From NCBI GenBank assembly GCA_964625145.1, contig CAZVAQ010000083.1, positions 1 through 15,555 on the forward strand: a stretch of DNA of 15,555 bases. The letters are read 5' to 3'. This document shows, piece after piece, positions 13,422 through 15,555 of this stretch. The position numbers were made by a program, and so were the translations under genes. Position 1 is the stretch's first letter; the number at the start of each line of letters is the position of its first letter. A model generated the notes under the pieces. The model did not search any database and was not told the DNA's origin. It saw nothing but the letters and a program-made list of their open reading frames with translations. Source of the stretch: CAYTRP01 sp964625145. GTDB lineage: Bacteria > Sumerlaeota > Sumerlaeia > SLMS01 > JAHLLQ01.

Positions 13422-14762
13422 TCAGTTACTTGTCAGTACCATCGTCGGGATGGAACGAGTGTTGGTTGATGGAACAAGCAGCGACGGATTGGGGCCGGGA
13501 AAGGACAAGGCGACCACCAGGCCTTCACCGGCCTCTGGCAGATAGACATCGGCAACCGCGGATTCGTTCGCGTATCGCACCTCTATCGTGTGATTTCCCG
13601 CCTGGGTGCGGATGGGCATGAAGCCCAAGGCGTCTGGCAGCGATTTCCACGCGCGCGTGTCCGCCCTGGATTGGGCCAGCGAGGACAGACCGTAGGCAAC
13701 CAATCCCGCTGCCAGTATGCCCGCGCCCACGACCGCCTGTCCATTGTCTTCGTCATCAAGACCATCGAGCAGGACGACCGTTCCAGCCATCAGGCCAATA
13801 TCCCCCACAGTCCCCGTGACGTCCTTGAAGAATGCCTGCCGCCCCAGTATCGCGTCCAGCTCCCGACCGCCGCGCGTGGATGCTTGGAAATAGATGGAAT
13901 CAGTGATCTGCGGCGGCCCGACCGGAGTCCCGTTGAGTGCAATCACGGCGGCATCGCTTCCGCCCGGTCCCGGCGCATAGGTCAGCAGTTGCCCTTGCGT
14001 GCCCGCCGCCAACTTGCGCGGTCCGCGACCGTGTTGGGTCAGCACCAGCAGATTCGCTTCCGGCGGGAAGGGCTGCAAGCCATCCCAAAGCGAATAACCG
14101 GCAGCACTCACCGCATTGCCATCACCCCGGGGTGACAGCGTGGGATAGATGTCCCGGAAACCACGGTAGTTCGCCGACGCCAGTGCAAATGCCTCCCGCG
14201 CCTGCGTGGCGCGGCGGAGCTGCACCTCGCACACACCGATCAGGTAGTCGAACAGGGCCCAATCCCCGCGGTATTGCTCATCTTCGGCAAACGCATCCAT
14301 GATGATGGCGCTGCGAAAGCAGGCGCGTGCATTGTCCCACTCGCGGTCCTGCATGTACAAGACACCGCGGTAGAAGTAGGTCATGGAGCGTTCGTACGGG
14401 TCCCCCTTGAAGATCTTGCTGTCTTCGGCATAGAACAACGATCGTGCGCGGCGGGCGCGGGGATCGTCACCATAGATGACTTCGATCTGCAGGATGGCCT
14501 CGTCCAGCGCCTGCCGCGCTATGTCGTGATCGCCATTGCGCATGGCTTTCACCGCCAGTTCATTGAGGTTGAGCACCCAGTTGCGCTGCCCCTCGCGCTC
14601 CAGCTTCGCGATCTCGCGCGCGTAGCGTGATTGATGCGGAGGGGCGGCGAATGATGGCGGCAGACCAGGCTTGTTGCTCGTCGCACACCCCGCCAGCAAG
14701 CAGGCGATGATCCCTGCCAGGAGCAGGCAGATCGCCATTCGGTGTTGGAGAGCGGTTTGCAT
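13422..14762 (-). CDS. COG3014-like TPR-containing lipoprotein
   Basis: The 446-residue product has a signal peptide ending in LAGC (Cys26). Residues 65-200 carry TPR-like helices: NLNELAVKAMRNGDHDIARQ, FKGDPYERSMTYFYRGVLYM, EWDNARACFRSAI and FDYLIGVCEVQLRRATQARE. The DPYER...YRGxLY segment is characteristic of the uncharacterised COG3014 family, which is found beside LpoB and YcfL in some Proteobacteria. Residues 235-300 are beta-rich, residues 323-362 are small-residue hydrophobic (GLMAGTVVLLDG, AVVGAGILAAGLVAYGL) and could insert in or lie on a membrane, and the end is a beta-rich tail (HTIEVRYANE). ATG 14762-14760 has no strong ribosome site; Met9 is an alternative. The role is probably envelope-related, by context. 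Confidence 0.8.
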   Translation of the reverse strand: MQTALQHRMAICLLLAGIIACLLAGCATSNKPGLPPSFAAPPHQSRYAREIAKLEREGQRNWVLNLNELAVKAMRNGDHDIARQALDEAILQIEVIYGDDPRARRARSLFYAEDSKIFKGDPYERSMTYFYRGVLYMQDREWDNARACFRSAIIMDAFAEDEQYRGDWALFDYLIGVCEVQLRRATQAREAFALASANYRGFRDIYPTLSPRGDGNAVSAAGYSLWDGLQPFPPEANLLVLTQHGRGPRKLAAGTQGQLLTYAPGPGGSDAAVIALNGTPVGPPQITDSIYFQASTRGGRELDAILGRQAFFKDVTGTVGDIGLMAGTVVLLDGLDDEDNGQAVVGAGILAAGLVAYGLSSLAQSRADTRAWKSLPDALGFMPIRTQAGNHTIEVRYANESAVADVYLPEAGEGLVVALSFPGPNPSLLVPSTNTRSIPTMVLTSN

Positions 14763-14785
14763 CGACGTGTCCGGGCTCGCGGGAA

Positions 14786-15397
14786 TCAGCGGTAAAGGAC
14801 GTCGTCCCGCCCTTCGCGCTTGACGTCAAAGTGATCCTGCCACGCCACAATACCAGTTTCAGAATCGATCAGGCTGAAGCTGTATACGGCGTATTCGGCC
14901 ATGCCTTCGCGGCTGGCCGCGGACAGGCCCTCAACGTAGCCCTTGAGGAAGTAGTCCGCACCGGCCGTTGCAAGGGTGCGGCGTTCGGGATCGTAGTCAA
15001 ACTCACCCGTGCGCTTGCCTTCGCGCTCACGCAGGATGTCCTCGTAAATTCCCCGATCGACAAAGCGCATCTTGCCCTTGGCTTCCTGGTTCAGGAGTGA
15101 CTGCAGGCGTGTCGTGAATGTACCGGATTTGAAGGGAAAGCGCGTATTGTTTTCCATGGGCAGCATGACGATGGTCGGCGGCAGGGGCGCCTGGCTGATT
15201 GCCGGGTCGGCCGACAGCGAGCGCATCATGAGCTCGGAGACGCGGACCACATCCTGGCTTTCCGGTCCGAGGGACCGCACGCGCCCGGCCTGTCCCGGGT
15301 CCACGTCACGGATGTTGAAGGAGTCCTTCTTGCAGGCCGACAGGGCCATCACACCTGCCAGCAGGAAACAGGAGGCGAAACGGAAAGCGCGCGTCAT
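14786..15397 (-). CDS. lpoB: LpoB-like penicillin-binding-protein activator lipoprotein
   Basis: The 203-residue product is close to the length of Escherichia coli LpoB, an outer-membrane lipoprotein that activates the peptidoglycan synthase PBP1B. The signal peptide ends in LSAC (Cys22). The mature part matches the LpoB family pattern: DVVRVSELMMRSLSADP (49-65), PTIVMLPMENNTRFPF (74-89), FTTRLQSLLN, FVDRGIYEDILRERE (112-126) and ADYFLKGYVEGLSAASREG (147-165), ending in YSFSLIDSETGIVAWQ. The ATG at 15397-15395 has GAGG nine bases upstream and places the signal peptide at the N terminus. It heads the operon with the COG3014-like and YcfL-like genes. Whether a PBP1B-type partner exists in this organism cannot be seen here; the ancestral family also contains CsgG-like proteins of other function. 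Confidence 0.82.
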   Translation of the reverse strand: MTRAFRFASCFLLAGVMALSACKKDSFNIRDVDPGQAGRVRSLGPESQDVVRVSELMMRSLSADPAISQAPLPPTIVMLPMENNTRFPFKSGTFTTRLQSLLNQEAKGKMRFVDRGIYEDILREREGKRTGEFDYDPERRTLATAGADYFLKGYVEGLSAASREGMAEYAVYSFSLIDSETGIVAWQDHFDVKREGRDDVLYR

Positions 15398-15555
15398 GGG
15401 TCGAATCCTCGCGAAAGGCTGGGGGCAGGTCACTGCCCGGCGATCCAATCCTTAGGAAGCCACGCCCATGTCCGGCAACGTGAATCGGGCGGACCGTCCT
15501 GCTGATGAAAGACAATGGAAGTTGTGGACAGGTTCCCGGCCTAGTCGAACTTACC
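15398..15555. other. Region upstream of the lipoprotein operon, to the right edge
   Basis: These 158 bases must hold the promoter of the four-gene lipoprotein operon, but I see no convincing -35/-10 pair. On the minus strand an in-frame TAG at 15543-15541 might end another gene that enters from beyond the window; with only four codons visible this cannot be supported. No RNA gene or repeat is seen. Confidence 0.3.

Noticed and set aside
13422..14762. Membrane protein call for the COG3014-like product because of the hydrophobic stretch at residues 323-362
   Set aside because: The stretch is rich in Gly and Ala and interrupted by DDEDNG; a lipid anchor explains envelope location, so no transmembrane helix is claimed.

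Overview
The window reads as chromosomal DNA of a GC-rich, Gram-negative (diderm) bacterium. Five predicted lipoproteins with lipobox-type signal peptides, a LpoB-like activator of outer-membrane type and clear Shine-Dalgarno sites support this. A membrane Ser/Thr kinase fused to an FGE/sulfatase-modifying-type domain, a caspase-fold lipoprotein and a polyphosphate-type glucokinase point to a deep-branching lineage such as Planctomycetes/PVC or a neighbouring candidate phylum (for example Sumerlaeota or Hydrogenedentota). That placement is inference. I see no phage, IS, CRISPR, tRNA or rRNA.

Layout, left to right. (1) 1-263, minus: the 5' end of a polyphosphate glucokinase gene, preceded by a strong terminator (330-358) and two small dyads. 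(2) 404-4617, minus: a receptor-like Ser/Thr kinase whose outer domain looks like a catalytically dead formylglycine-generating enzyme, followed by a large lipoprotein ending in a caspase fold without His/Cys. The terminator at 330-358 closes this pair. (3) 4762-8982, minus: TPR protein, cysteine desulfurase, XerC/D-type recombinase and a 164-residue orphan, in that transcription order. (4) 9012-9040: an excellent terminator for the next gene, 9083-10456, which encodes a secreted protein with [DNS]PF repeats and a long Gly-Gln-Phe tract. (5) 10457-10637: a divergent intergenic region. (6) 10638-12763, plus: a two-domain glycosyltransferase/methyltransferase coupled by a 4-bp overlap to hisH. 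(7) 12776-15397, minus: four predicted lipoproteins in tight order (LpoB-like, COG3014-like TPR, YcfL-like, and a 60-residue orphan), convergent with hisH.

How the genes may work together. The four-gene cell-envelope operon at the right combines protein families that accompany LpoB in Proteobacteria, so a role in controlling peptidoglycan synthesis is a reasonable inference. The kinase and the caspase-fold lipoprotein are adjacent and both place an enzyme-like domain without catalytic residues outside the cytoplasm. This suggests a sensing or binding pair rather than two enzymes, and it is the most unusual content here. The remaining genes are housekeeping (XerC/D, cysteine desulfurase, HisH, PpgK) or surface-related. 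Coding density is high and no gene-free stretch exceeds 300 bases; the longest is the 181-base divergent region.
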